The notes beneath the pieces were generated by a model. It saw only the letters and a list, made by a program, of their open reading frames with translations. It did not search any database and was not told where the DNA came from. DNA of 64,000 nucleotides from Streptomyces toyocaensis (GTDB lineage Bacteria > Actinomycetota > Actinomycetes > Streptomycetales > Streptomycetaceae): NCBI RefSeq assembly GCF_000725125.1, contig NZ_JFCB01000008.1, positions 62,001 to 126,000 on the forward strand, written 5' to 3'. The position numbers and the translations under genes were made by a program. Below are positions 36,454-44,795 of the stretch, piece after piece. The stretch's first letter is position 1. The number at the start of each line of letters is the position of its first letter.

Positions 36454-36672
36454 ATGGCGACCAAGGACACCGGCGGCGGACAGCAGAAGGCCACCCGGTC
36501 CACCGAGGAGGTCGAGGAGCAGGCGGCGGAGACGCAGGCTTCGGAGGACCTCAAGGAACGTCAGGAAAAGCTGAGCGAGGACGTGGACGACGTCCTCGAC
36601 GAGATCGACGACGTGCTCGAGGCCAACGCCGAGGACTTCGTGAGGTCCTTCGTTCAGAAGGGCGGCCAGTAG
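36454..36672 (+). CDS. pup: Pup, prokaryotic ubiquitin-like protein
   Basis: 72 aa, disordered and highly acidic, with a potential helix at about 25-55 that pairs with the Arc coiled coil. It ends in VQKGGQ, so the C-terminal Gln must be deamidated by Dop before PafA joins it to lysines of substrates. Start is ATG 36454 (MATKDTGGGQQ), preceded by GGGTGAGGG. It is the first gene of a pup - endonuclease VII-like - prcB - prcA unit. Confidence 0.97.
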   Translation: MATKDTGGGQQKATRSTEEVEEQAAETQASEDLKERQEKLSEDVDDVLDEIDDVLEANAEDFVRSFVQKGGQ

Positions 36673-36704
36673 CTCTCCGACCGGAGGCTGCGGGGGCGCC
36701 CGGG

Positions 36705-37004
36705 GTGAGGGACGAGGACGGTGTGAACGCTGTTCGCGGTGCGGGCTGGGCCGGCCGCGGGCAGCGTTCGTGCTGCGGGGCGGCGAGGGCCGCCGTGCGA
36801 GGCGCCCCGAAAGCCCCCGCCGGATATGTGGATCATTGCCGTGAGGCGGGTAGGGTCCGTGGCGTACCGTGCTTCAACTGCAATTCGGCCATCGGCAAGT
36901 TGGGAGATGATCCCGACGCTGTTCGTCGGGCAGCTGCCTACCTGGAAGGAACTTCGTGGAAGCCAACACTCACGGCACCGGGCGTCTGCCGGCTGCCTTC
37001 CTGA
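36705..37004 (+). CDS. Endonuclease VII-like protein, probably degenerate
   Basis: 99 aa frame from GTG 36705 with only a distant GGAGG; GTG 36723 is also possible. The C-terminal half matches the T4 endonuclease VII-type zinc/HNH fold: [13 protein letters not shown] (41-53), C-x2-C at 56-59, then [20 protein letters not shown]. Two features are off. The second His of the usual VDHxH is Arg (R46), and the first zinc pair is CC (23-24) instead of C-x2-C. Only one short domain is present, compared with longer Streptomyces homologues. It overlaps prcB by 49 nt and may now serve translational coupling. Confidence 0.6.
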   Translation: MRDEDGVNAVRGAGWAGRGQRSCCGAARAAVRGAPKAPAGYVDHCREAGRVRGVPCFNCNSAIGKLGDDPDAVRRAAAYLEGTSWKPTLTAPGVCRLPS

Positions 37005-37801
37005 CGCCCGGCTCTTCCTCCTTCATGGACTTCCTCTCCGAGCACCAGCCGGAACTGCTGCCGGGCAAGAGGTCGTTGCCGCCCGTCAAGGGCGTGATCG
37101 AGGCGCCGCACGGCACGACGATCGTGGCCGTCACGTTCCCCGGCGGGGTCGTGCTCGCCGGTGACCGGCGGGCCACCATGGGGAACGTCATCGCGCAGCG
37201 GGACATCGAGAAGGTCTTCCCCGCCGACGAGTACTCGGCCGTGGGCATCGCCGGCACGGCCGGGCTGGCCGTGGAGATGGTGAAGCTGTTCCAGCTGGAG
37301 CTGGAGCACTTCGAGAAGGTCGAGGGCGCGCAGCTCTCGCTGGAGGGCAAGGCGAACCGGCTCTCCACGATGATCCGTTCCAATCTGGGCATGGCCATGC
37401 AGGGACTGGCCGTGGTCCCGCTGTTCGCCGGGTACGACGTCGACCGGGAGAAGGGACGGATCTTCTCCTACGACGTCACGGGCGGGCGCTCGGAGGAGCA
37501 GGGGTACGCCGCCACCGGTTCCGGTTCGATCTTCGCGCGCGGTGCGATGAAGAAGCTGTTCCGGGATGATCTGAATGAGGCCGAGGCCACCACGCTGGTG
37601 GTGCAGGCCCTGTACGACGCGGCAGACGACGACTCGGCGACCGGTGGTCCCGATGTCGCCCGCCGGATCTACCCCATCGTCACCGTGATCACCGAGGACG
37701 GCTACCGCCGGCTCACCGAGGACGAGGCGTCCGGCATCGCCCGGTCGGTGCTGGAGCGGCGGCTGGAGCAGCCGGACGGTCCGCGGGCCTCGCTGCTGTA
37801 G
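36956..37801 (+). CDS. prcB: 20S proteasome beta subunit
   Basis: 281 aa from GTG 36956 (AAGGA at 6-nt spacing). A propeptide of 53 residues is removed at HG-TTIVAV, exposing Thr54 as the catalytic nucleophile. Asp and Lys partners are in LAGDRRA and near SNLGM / GYDVD segments of the Ntn-hydrolase fold. Two rings of seven beta subunits form the proteolytic chamber. The start lies inside the endonuclease VII-like frame. prcA follows after 70 nt. Confidence 0.97.
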   Translation: MEANTHGTGRLPAAFLTPGSSSFMDFLSEHQPELLPGKRSLPPVKGVIEAPHGTTIVAVTFPGGVVLAGDRRATMGNVIAQRDIEKVFPADEYSAVGIAGTAGLAVEMVKLFQLELEHFEKVEGAQLSLEGKANRLSTMIRSNLGMAMQGLAVVPLFAGYDVDREKGRIFSYDVTGGRSEEQGYAATGSGSIFARGAMKKLFRDDLNEAEATTLVVQALYDAADDDSATGGPDVARRIYPIVTVITEDGYRRLTEDEASGIARSVLERRLEQPDGPRASLL

Positions 37802-37871
37802 GCCGCGCGGGCGGGTTGTTCGGTTGTTTCAGGGTGGTCCAGTGACTTCGACAGAAAGGGACGGATAACCG

Positions 37872-38630
37872 GTGTCGACGCCGTTCTATGTCTCACCTCA
37901 GCAGGCGATGGCCGACCGGGCGGAGTACGCCCGCAAGGGCATCGCCCGTGGCCGCAGCCTTGTCGTGCTGCAGTACGCCGACGGGATCGTGTTCGTCGGC
38001 GAGAACCCGTCCCGGGCGCTGCACAAGTTCAGCGAGATCTACGACCGGATCGGGTTCGCCGCCGCCGGTAAGTACAACGAGTACGAGAACCTGCGGATCG
38101 GGGGCGTGCGGTACGCCGACCTGCGGGGGTACACCTACGACCGGGACGACGTGACCGCCCGGGGTCTGGCGAACGTGTACGCGCAGACTCTGGGGACGAT
38201 CTTCTCGAGCGTGGGGGAGAAGCCGTACGAGGTGGAGCTGGTGGTGGCCGAGGTCGGGGAGACCCCGGAGCAGGACCAGATCTACCGGCTGCCGCACGAC
38301 GGGTCCATCGTGGACGAGCACGGCTCGGTGGCGGTGGGGGGCAACGCGGAGCAGATCAGCGGGTACCTCGATCAGCGGCACCGGGACGGTATGACGCTGG
38401 CGGAGGCGCTGAAGCTGGCGGTGCAGTCGCTGTCGCGGGACACCAACGGCAGTGAGCGGGAGATTCCCGCGGAGCGGCTGGAGGTGGCCGTGCTGGACCG
38501 CACGCGACCGCAGAAGCGGAAGTTCAGGCGGATCGGCGGGCGGCAGCTCGCGCGCCTGCTGGAGGCGGGCGGCGCGGAGACGGCCTCCGAGGCGGAGGGC
38601 GACACGGATTCCGGCGGAGACGTCGAGTAG
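37872..38630 (+). CDS. prcA: 20S proteasome alpha subunit
   Basis: 252 aa from GTG 37872 (GGATAACC upstream). The alpha-subunit gate segment [22 protein letters not shown] (2-23) and the family stretch [23 protein letters not shown] are intact. The C-terminal 40 residues are acidic and disordered. Outer seven-subunit rings gate substrate entry and bind Arc. The acidic tail is longer than in mycobacteria, as is usual for Streptomyces. The unit ends here, with no clear terminator before the repeat-rich gap. Confidence 0.97.
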   Translation: MSTPFYVSPQQAMADRAEYARKGIARGRSLVVLQYADGIVFVGENPSRALHKFSEIYDRIGFAAAGKYNEYENLRIGGVRYADLRGYTYDRDDVTARGLANVYAQTLGTIFSSVGEKPYEVELVVAEVGETPEQDQIYRLPHDGSIVDEHGSVAVGGNAEQISGYLDQRHRDGMTLAEALKLAVQSLSRDTNGSEREIPAERLEVAVLDRTRPQKRKFRRIGGRQLARLLEAGGAETASEAEGDTDSGGDVE

Positions 38631-38660
38631 GTGGGGGTTCGCGTCCCCTGCCTGCGGTGC

Positions 38661-38842
38661 GGCTGACCCTCCGGTGGGCCTCGGGCAGCGCCTTCGGTCG
38701 TGGGTGGGTCGGGGCCGGGGCGGGGGTGTCCGTCCCCGGACCGGTGCGATGCGGTTCGCGGGAGGGGTGCGGTGAGCGGACGCGCCGGCCACGGCGGGCG
38801 GAACACCCCCGCCCCGTCCCCTCCACGCCGTGGGCGGCATAC
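38661..38842 (+). repeat. Dispersed intergenic element, copy 2
   Basis: Reverse-oriented partner of 4966-5146. Shared blocks include GGGTGGGTCGGGGC and CGGGGGTGTCCGTCC on one side and CCGCCCACGGCGTGGAG-like sequence on the other (as read on either strand). It begins 30 nt after prcA and could also be acting as its transcript end. Confidence 0.7.
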
Positions 38843-38910
38843 TCCGCGCCCAGCCGCGCCACCGCCGGTGGTCACGCCCGGCGCCCGGCCGCGCCGCGCC
38901 CGTGGTTCCC

Positions 38911-39120
38911 TGCGCTGTGTCGCTCCGCGCCCGCCGTGACAGCGGGCCATCGCGCCGCGCCCGCCGTGACAGCGGGCCATCGCGCCGCGCCCGCCGTGAC
39001 AGCGGGCCATCGCGCCGCACCCGTCATGGCTGCGGGCCATCGCGCCGCGCCCGCCGTGACAGCGGGCCATCGCGCCGCACCTGTCATGGCTGCGGGCCAT
39101 CCGCCGCGCTCGCCGTTCCC
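38911..39120. repeat. 30-bp tandem repeat array, about seven units
   Basis: Unit AGCGGGCCATCGCGCCGCGC plus ten more bases, period exactly 30 nt. Two units (38941, 38971) are identical. Units at 39001 and 39061 are a variant with CCGTCATGGC-like ends, and the first and last units are degenerate. There are no unique spacers, so it is not a CRISPR. Every unit carries GGGCCATCGCGCC-type sequence. Confidence 0.9.
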
Positions 39121-39357
39121 GCGGGCAGTCGTGCCTCCCTCAGTTCGTTGTGGGCCTGCGAGGTACCCCCAGGGGCGATGACGGTACCTCCCGCTCATGG
39201 GCGTCCCCCCCCGGCTCGGGCGAAGCCGAGAGAGGGGAGGGTGGGCGCGACGGCACCGGCGGCGCCGGGCTGCGCCATCTTCCTCCGGTCCGTACCGGCG
39301 CCGGGTTCCTGTGGGCGCCCGGCGCGTACACTCCCCGGCCGGCGCCACCCGCGCACG

Positions 39358-40374
39358 TCAGCCGGCCGGCACCCGTGCCGTCGACCCCCGCACCACCAGG
39401 TCGACCGGGATGTCGCCCTCCGAGGGATCGCGTCCCTCCAGCACCGCCAGCAACGCCCGCATCCCCCGCTCCCCGAACAGCTCCGCGTCCAGCCGCACCG
39501 TCGTCAGCTCCGGATCGATCGCCGTCGCCAGGGCCAGATCGTCCAGCCCGGTGACGGACAGGTCCTCCGGCACCCGCAGTCCCAGCCGCCGCGCCGCCTT
39601 GTACACGCCCGCCGCCAGCTGGTCGTCGTCACAGACCACCGCGGTGGGCCGGTCCCGCTCCCCGGTGAGCGCGGCCTGGGCCGAGGCCTCCGCACCCCTG
39701 ATGGAGATCGGCGCCCGCGCCGTGCGCAACGACGTCCCCGAAGCCGCCCGCAGCCGCCCCGCCAGCTCCCGCGCGCGCGCCTCGAAGGTCCAGGACGGCA
39801 CGTCCGCCGCCAGGTGCAGGAAGCGGCGGTGCCCCAGGCCGAGCAGGTGGTCCGTGACCTGCCGGACCCCGTCGGCGATGTCCAGGTTGACCGTGGCCGC
39901 GCCCACACTCCCCTCGGGGTCGCTGTCCAGCATCACCAGCGGCAGCTGGTCGCCGCGGATCGCGGTCAGGGCCTCCGCCGCCATCGAGGAGGCGATCACG
40001 CCGTCCAGGGCCGCCTGGGCGGAGGCGAAGGGGTCGCGAGCGGGGCCGATGCCCTCCGGGGAGGGGTAGAGGACCACGCCGAAGCCGTGCTGGGAGGCCA
40101 CCCGGGCGGCACCGGTGTAGACGCCCGCGAAGAACTCCGTGGTGAGGGCGGGGACGACCAGGAGGACCGTGCGGGTACGGCCCAGGCGGAGGTTGCGGGC
40201 GGCGAGGTTGGGCCGGTAGTCCAGGGTGCGCGCGGCCTCGCGCACGCGCTCCGCCGTGGCCTCGGAGACCCGGCCGCGCCACTTGTCGCCGAGGACCAGG
40301 GAGACCGCGGCCTGGGAGACGCCGGCGACCTGGGCGACGTCCCTGCTCGTGGGGCGGGTACCGGCTCCGGGCAT
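39358..40374 (-). CDS. LacI-family transcriptional regulator
   Basis: 338 aa from ATG 40374. The N-terminal HTH is clear (about 8-55: SRDVAQVAGVSQAAVSLVLGD...YRPNLAARNL), followed by a periplasmic-binding-like sugar-sensor domain to the end (VLLVVPALTTEFFAGVY, TAVVCDDDQLAAGVYKAARRLGLRVPEDLSVTGLDD). It should repress the divergent MFS gene, and an inverted repeat lies between them. The effector is probably a sugar but is not readable. Together with the MFS gene it interrupts the proteasome cluster between prcA and pafA. Confidence 0.93.
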   Translation of the reverse strand: MPGAGTRPTSRDVAQVAGVSQAAVSLVLGDKWRGRVSEATAERVREAARTLDYRPNLAARNLRLGRTRTVLLVVPALTTEFFAGVYTGAARVASQHGFGVVLYPSPEGIGPARDPFASAQAALDGVIASSMAAEALTAIRGDQLPLVMLDSDPEGSVGAATVNLDIADGVRQVTDHLLGLGHRRFLHLAADVPSWTFEARARELAGRLRAASGTSLRTARAPISIRGAEASAQAALTGERDRPTAVVCDDDQLAAGVYKAARRLGLRVPEDLSVTGLDDLALATAIDPELTTVRLDAELFGERGMRALLAVLEGRDPSEGDIPVDLVVRGSTARVPAG

Positions 40375-40418
40375 CGGCGGGCCGCTCCTTCGTCTGGACT
40401 GGTGAACAGCGGCCATGG

Positions 40419-40445
40419 TACGTATGGACGACTTAGTTATACGTA
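40419..40445. promoter_or_regulatory. Probable LacI-family operator
   Basis: TACGTAT and ATACGTA arms (7 bp) are separated by 13 nt, in the AT-rich 94-nt gap between the divergent regulator and MFS starts. It likely overlaps both promoters. Confidence 0.6.
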
Positions 40446-40468
40446 AAACTTCCAGTGGAGGAGCCGGA

Positions 40469-41728
40469 ATGGCCACGGGATACCTGGAGATACTCCGGGC
40501 GCGGCACGCCACCCGGCTGCTCGTCGGCACGCTGGTCGGGCGGCTGCCCAACGCGACCGCGGCCATCGCGATCGTGCTGTTCGTGCGCGCGGAGGGCGGT
40601 ACGTACAGCCTGGCCGGAGCCCTGGCCGCGGTGTACGGCGTCGCCAACGCCGTCGGGCAGCCCGTCCTGGGGCGGCTGGTGGACCTGCGGGGGCAGCCGC
40701 GGGTACAGCTGCCCGCCGCCGTGCTGTCGGCGCTGGCGATGGCCGTCTTCGCCTTCGTGGGCATCGGGCCCCTGGCGCTCGCCTACGGCGCGGTCGCCGC
40801 TGCGGGCCTCTTCACTCCGCCGCTCGAGGGCGGGCTGCGGGCACTGTGGTCCTCGGTGCTGCCGAAAGAGGACCACGTGCACCGGGCGTACGCCATGGAC
40901 GCCGTGGCGCAGGAGGTGATGTTCACCGTCGGACCGCTGCTGGTGACCGTGTGTGCCTCGTTGTGGTCGGCCCAGGCGGCACTGCTCGTGCTGAACGTCA
41001 TCGGGGTGCTGGGCGCGCTCTCCGTGGTGGTGTCGCGGCCCTCACGCGCGTGGCGGTCGGCGCCGCGCGAGGCGCACTGGCTGGGGGCCCTGCGCTCACC
41101 GGGGCTGCTCGCGCTGCTGGGCGCCTTCCTGGCCGTGGGGATGGCGCTCGGGTCGATCACCGTGGCGGCCATGACGTACGCGGACGCGCACGGCGGTGAC
41201 CACGTGTACGGCTGGCTGATGGCGGGGATCGGGCTGGGCGCCCTGGTCGGCGGTGTGGCGTACGGGGCCCGGCAGTGGGCCGGTGAGCCCGCGCGGCGGC
41301 TCCAGGTGCTCGTGGCCCTGCTGGCGGTGTGCTACCTGCCGCTGATGCTGATGCCCGGCCCCGTGGCCATGACGTTGCTCACCGTGGTCTCCGGGTTCTT
41401 CCTGGCGCCGGCGATCGCCTGTGCGTTCGTGCTCGTCGACCGGCACGCGCCGCGCGGGACCGTCACGGAGGCCTTCTCCTGGCTGGTGACGACCTTCACG
41501 GTGGGCGCGTCGGTCGGAACGGGTGTCACCGGTGTGGTGGTCGAGGCGGGCGGGGCGCTGTGGGGGTTCGCCGTGCCGGGCGCCGCGGGCGGCGTGTCGC
41601 TGGTGGTTTTGATCGCCACCGGACGGGTATTGGCAGCTCCCGCCGGGAGGGCCGTGGTCGCGGCCCGATCGGAAAATGATCCGAACCGTGCCGTCGAACC
41701 TCGTTTCAGCTCGGGGGATCGGGCGTAA
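40469..41728 (+). CDS. Major facilitator superfamily transporter
   Basis: 419 aa from ATG 40469 with GGAGGAG at good spacing. About twelve hydrophobic helices in two halves. MFS loop-2-like GRLVDLRGQPR is near 70 and the central loop RPSRAWRSAPREAHW is near 200. No substrate-specific signature is visible; pairing with a LacI regulator suggests a sugar or metabolite exporter/importer. Its stop codon overlaps the pafA -10 box. Confidence 0.9.
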   Translation: MATGYLEILRARHATRLLVGTLVGRLPNATAAIAIVLFVRAEGGTYSLAGALAAVYGVANAVGQPVLGRLVDLRGQPRVQLPAAVLSALAMAVFAFVGIGPLALAYGAVAAAGLFTPPLEGGLRALWSSVLPKEDHVHRAYAMDAVAQEVMFTVGPLLVTVCASLWSAQAALLVLNVIGVLGALSVVVSRPSRAWRSAPREAHWLGALRSPGLLALLGAFLAVGMALGSITVAAMTYADAHGGDHVYGWLMAGIGLGALVGGVAYGARQWAGEPARRLQVLVALLAVCYLPLMLMPGPVAMTLLTVVSGFFLAPAIACAFVLVDRHAPRGTVTEAFSWLVTTFTVGASVGTGVTGVVVEAGGALWGFAVPGAAGGVSLVVLIATGRVLAAPAGRAVVAARSENDPNRAVEPRFSSGDRA

Positions 41729-41731
41729 TGT
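41726..41731 (+). promoter_or_regulatory. -10 box TAATGT of pafA, probably leaderless
   Basis: TAATGT ends 6 nt before the pafA ATG and overlaps the MFS stop codon. pafA may therefore be transcribed independently of the MFS gene. Confidence 0.4.
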
Positions 41732-41737
41732 TCCCTC

Positions 41738-43099
41738 ATGGACCGCCGCATTTTCGGGCTGGAGAACGAGTACGGCGTCACGTGCACGTTCAGGGGACAG
41801 CGCCGCCTGTCGCCTGACGAGGTGGCGCGGTACCTCTTCCGCCGTGTCGTGTCATGGGGCCGGAGCAGTAACGTCTTTCTGCGAAACGGCGCCCGCCTCT
41901 ATCTCGACGTGGGGTCACATCCGGAATACGCAACGCCGGAATGTGACAACGTGACCGAGCTGGTCACCCACGACAAGGCCGGCGAGCGCATTCTCGAAGG
42001 ACTCCTGGTGGACGCCGAACGACGCCTGCACGAGGAGGGAATCGCGGGCGACGTCTACCTCTTCAAGAACAACACCGACTCCGCCGGCAACTCCTACGGG
42101 TGCCACGAGAACTATCTCGTCGCCCGGCACGGGGAGTTCTCCCGGCTGGCGGACATCCTCATCCCGTTCCTGGTGACGAGGCAGTTGCTGTGCGGTGCGG
42201 GCAAGGTGCTGCAGACGCCGCGCGGTGCCGTGTACTGCGTCAGCCAGCGGGCCGAGCACATCTGGGAGGGCGTCTCCTCCGCGACGACCCGCTCCCGGCC
42301 GATCATCAACACGCGGGACGAGCCGCACGCGGACGCCGAGCGCTACCGCCGGCTGCACGTCATCGTGGGCGACTCGAACATGTCCGAGACGACCATGCTG
42401 CTCAAGGTCGGCGCCACCGACCTGGTGCTGCGCATGATCGAGGCGGGCACCGTGATGCGCGACCTCACCCTGGAGAACCCCATCCGGGCGATCCGCGAGG
42501 TCAGCCACGACATCACCGGGCGCAGGAAGGTGCGCCTGGCCAGCGGCCGGGAGGCCTCCGCGCTGGAGGTGCAGCGCGAGTACTACGAGAAGGCGCTGGA
42601 CTTCTGCGAGCGCCGCGGCATCCGCACCGGCACCGTCGAGCAGGTACTGGAGCTGTGGGGCCGCACGCTGGACTCGATCGAGTCCGAGGACCTCGACCGC
42701 ATCGGCACCGAGATCGACTGGGTCATGAAGTACAAGCTGCTCGAGCGGTACCGGGCCAAGCACAACATGACCATGTCGCACCCCCGGGTCGCGCAGATAG
42801 ACCTCGCCTACCACGACATCCACCGCCGGCGGGGCCTGTACTACCTGCTGGAGAAGAAGGGACAAGCCGCCCGGATCTGCAACGACTTGAAGATCTTCGA
42901 GGGCAAGTCCGTACCGCCGCAGACCACTCGGGCCCGGCTGCGCGGCGACTTCATCCGGCGGGCCCAGGAGCAGCGCCGCGACTTCACCGTCGACTGGGTG
43001 CACCTCAAGCTCAACGACCAGGCCCAGCGCACCGTGTTGTGCAAGGACCCGTTCCGCTCGGTGGACGAGCGGGTGGAGAAGCTGATCGCCGGAATGTAA
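41738..43099 (+). CDS. pafA: PafA, Pup ligase
   Basis: 453 aa. Glutamine-synthetase-like ligase that activates the C-terminal Glu of Pup with ATP and joins it to substrate lysines. Catalytic/metal segments: FGLENEYGV (about 6-14), [19 protein letters not shown] (about 109-127) and [27 protein letters not shown] (about 187-213). It closely parallels Dop but lacks the Dop loop. It is separated from prcA by the repeat region and the LacI/MFS cassette. Confidence 0.97.
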   Translation: MDRRIFGLENEYGVTCTFRGQRRLSPDEVARYLFRRVVSWGRSSNVFLRNGARLYLDVGSHPEYATPECDNVTELVTHDKAGERILEGLLVDAERRLHEEGIAGDVYLFKNNTDSAGNSYGCHENYLVARHGEFSRLADILIPFLVTRQLLCGAGKVLQTPRGAVYCVSQRAEHIWEGVSSATTRSRPIINTRDEPHADAERYRRLHVIVGDSNMSETTMLLKVGATDLVLRMIEAGTVMRDLTLENPIRAIREVSHDITGRRKVRLASGREASALEVQREYYEKALDFCERRGIRTGTVEQVLELWGRTLDSIESEDLDRIGTEIDWVMKYKLLERYRAKHNMTMSHPRVAQIDLAYHDIHRRRGLYYLLEKKGQAARICNDLKIFEGKSVPPQTTRARLRGDFIRRAQEQRRDFTVDWVHLKLNDQAQRTVLCKDPFRSVDERVEKLIAGM

Positions 43100-43145
43100 G
43101 AAACACGTTCTGTCGGGGGATCCCAAAATTCCCGGAACGTCACAC

Positions 43146-43175
43146 GGGCGCCGTACGTTACACCGTGCGGCGCCC
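43146..43175 (+). terminator. Hairpin terminator after pafA
   Basis: GGGCGCCG / CGGCGCCC arms (8 bp) with a 14-nt loop, followed by TTCTC. Confidence 0.6.
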
Positions 43176-43237
43176 TTCTCACGCCGTAGAGTTGCGCGGA
43201 CGCCATCCACAAGATCGATGATTACGAGGCCCCCACC

Positions 43238-44239
43238 GTGCGCCGACGCTCACTTCTCATTGCCGTTCCCGCTGGACTGGCCACCCTCGCCGCGTGCGGC
43301 GACGACAAGTCCGACTCGGGCAGCGTCGGCGACAGCGCGTCGCCCTCGGCGCCCGAGACGTCCGCCGCGCCGCCGCCGAAGATCGTCGACGGTCCGCTGC
43401 CGGCGATCACGGCGGGCACGAAGTTCGGTGAGAAGCCGACGGTCGCCAAGGGCACCGGCGAGCCCTCCAAGGACCTCGCGGTCAAGACCGTCATCGCGGG
43501 CGGCGGCAAGACGGTCGCCGAGAACGACTTCGTCGTGGCCAACTACCTGGGGCAGGTGTGGAGCACCGCCAAGGTGTTCGACAACTCCTACGACCGCAAG
43601 ACCCCGCTGGCCATCCAGCTCGCCCAGGGCACCATCATCGACGGCTGGCGGTACGCGCTCACCGGCAAGAAGACCGGCAGCCGCGTCCAGATGGCCGTAC
43701 CGCCGAAGTGGGGGTACGGCGAGCAGGGCAACGAGCAGGCGGGGATCAAGGGCACCGACACGCTGGTGTTCGTGGTCGACGTGCAGGACACGTTCAACGC
43801 CAAGAGCTCAGCCAAGGGCTCCGAGGTGGCCCAGGACAACAAGGACCTGCCCAAGGTCGGCACCAACACCGACGGCAAGGCGCCCTCCATCGAGGTGCCC
43901 GAGACGGACGCCCCCAAGAAGCTCGTGTCGAGCTACGTCATCGAGGGCGACGGCGAGGAGGTCGGCGCCGACAGCAGCGTCCTCGTGCAGTACAAGGGCG
44001 TGCTGTGGGACGGCGGCAAGGAGTTCGACTCCACCTACGGCCGGGGGCAGCTGACGTCGTTCTCGCTCCAGCAGGTCGTCAAGGGCTGGGCGCAGGGGCT
44101 CACCGGCAAGAAGGTCGGCAGCCGGGTCCTCATCGTCATCCCGCCGGAGCTGGGCTACGGCGACAACCCGCCGCAGGGCAGCGAGATCAAGAAGGACTCC
44201 ACGCTGGTCTTCTCGGTCGACATCCTCGCGAAGCTGTGA
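43238..44239 (+). CDS. FKBP-type peptidyl-prolyl isomerase, lipoprotein with two domains
   Basis: 333 aa from GTG 43238. A lipoprotein signal with lipobox LAAC (about 17-20) and a Ser/Pro-rich linker precede two FKBP domains. The first (about 90-185) is divergent but retains DGWRYALTGKKTGSRVQMAVPPKWGYG. The second (about 225-333) has VQYKGVLWDGGKEFDSTYGRG and VIPPELGYGDNPPQ. It should assist folding of exported proteins on the outer face of the membrane. It sits with a cytosolic FKBP in the proteasome-tat region, a conserved actinobacterial arrangement. Confidence 0.93.
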   Translation: MRRRSLLIAVPAGLATLAACGDDKSDSGSVGDSASPSAPETSAAPPPKIVDGPLPAITAGTKFGEKPTVAKGTGEPSKDLAVKTVIAGGGKTVAENDFVVANYLGQVWSTAKVFDNSYDRKTPLAIQLAQGTIIDGWRYALTGKKTGSRVQMAVPPKWGYGEQGNEQAGIKGTDTLVFVVDVQDTFNAKSSAKGSEVAQDNKDLPKVGTNTDGKAPSIEVPETDAPKKLVSSYVIEGDGEEVGADSSVLVQYKGVLWDGGKEFDSTYGRGQLTSFSLQQVVKGWAQGLTGKKVGSRVLIVIPPELGYGDNPPQGSEIKKDSTLVFSVDILAKL

Positions 44240-44300
44240 GGCCGTGGGGATGTAAGACTGTGCGTGTTCGCCTTTCCGCAGACAAGCAGGAGCGTTAGAC

Positions 44301-44672
44301 GTGAGCATCGACAAGCCCGAGATCGACTTCCCGGGCGGCGAGCCCCCGGCGGACCTCGAGATCAAGGACATCTGGGAGGGCGACGGCGAGGTGGCGCAGG
44401 CGGGTCAGACCGTCACCGTTCACTACGTCGGCGTGGCGTTCAGCACGGGCGAGGAGTTCGACGCCAGCTGGAACCGCGGCACCCCCTTCCGCTTCCCGCT
44501 GGGCGGCGGCCGGGTCATCAAGGGCTGGGACCAGGGCGTGCAGGGCATGAAGGTCGGCGGCCGCCGTCAGCTGACCATCCCGGCCCACCTCGCCTACGGC
44601 AACCAGAGCCCCACCCCGGCGATCAAGCCCGGTGAGACCCTGATCTTCGTCGTCGACCTCCTCGGCGTCTGA
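44301..44672 (+). CDS. Cytosolic FKBP-type peptidyl-prolyl isomerase
   Basis: 123 aa from GTG 44301, a single FKBP domain with no signal peptide. Active-site residues are in TVHYVGVAFSTGEEFDASWNRGTPFRFPLGGGRVIKGWDQGVQGM and LTIPAHLAYGNQ. It catalyses proline cis-trans isomerisation and is FK506-sensitive in related proteins. It lies 61 nt after the lipoprotein FKBP, probably in one transcript, and ends at a strong hairpin. Confidence 0.95.
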   Translation: MSIDKPEIDFPGGEPPADLEIKDIWEGDGEVAQAGQTVTVHYVGVAFSTGEEFDASWNRGTPFRFPLGGGRVIKGWDQGVQGMKVGGRRQLTIPAHLAYGNQSPTPAIKPGETLIFVVDLLGV

Positions 44673-44694
44673 TCCGACCGGAGTCGATCGTCTG

Positions 44695-44722
44695 GGGCCC
44701 ATGCCTGTCCGGGCATGGGCCC
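44695..44722 (+). terminator. Terminator after the FKBP genes
   Basis: GGGCCCATGCC / GGCATGGGCCC arms (11 bp) with a 6-nt loop, followed by CTCGGCTTTT. It separates this unit from pafBC. Confidence 0.82.
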
Positions 44723-44795
44723 TCGGCTTTTACCGCGCCACCCCGGGGCGGTACGGTCATCGCTCGTAAGCACCATAGGGAGGCGAAGCGCGTCG

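Larger units (their letters stand above)
38631..39357. other. 727-nt repeat-rich gap between prcA and the LacI gene
   Basis: It contains copy 2 of the ~180-bp dispersed element (38661-38842) and a 30-bp tandem array (38911-39120). The part from 39120 to 39357 includes a CCCCCCCCGGCTCGGG run near 39208 and shows no gene. Long open frames cross the array on both strands, but they encode only the repeat translated and have no ribosome site, so I do not call a protein. Confidence 0.7.

Noticed and set aside
38911-39120. CRISPR array
   Set aside because: Units are contiguous with no unique spacers, and no cas genes are near.
38657-39181. Reading frame encoding repeated GHRAAPAVTA decapeptides across the 30-bp array
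   Set aside because: The frame exists only because the repeat period is a multiple of three. Similar frames occur on the other strand and no start signal is present.
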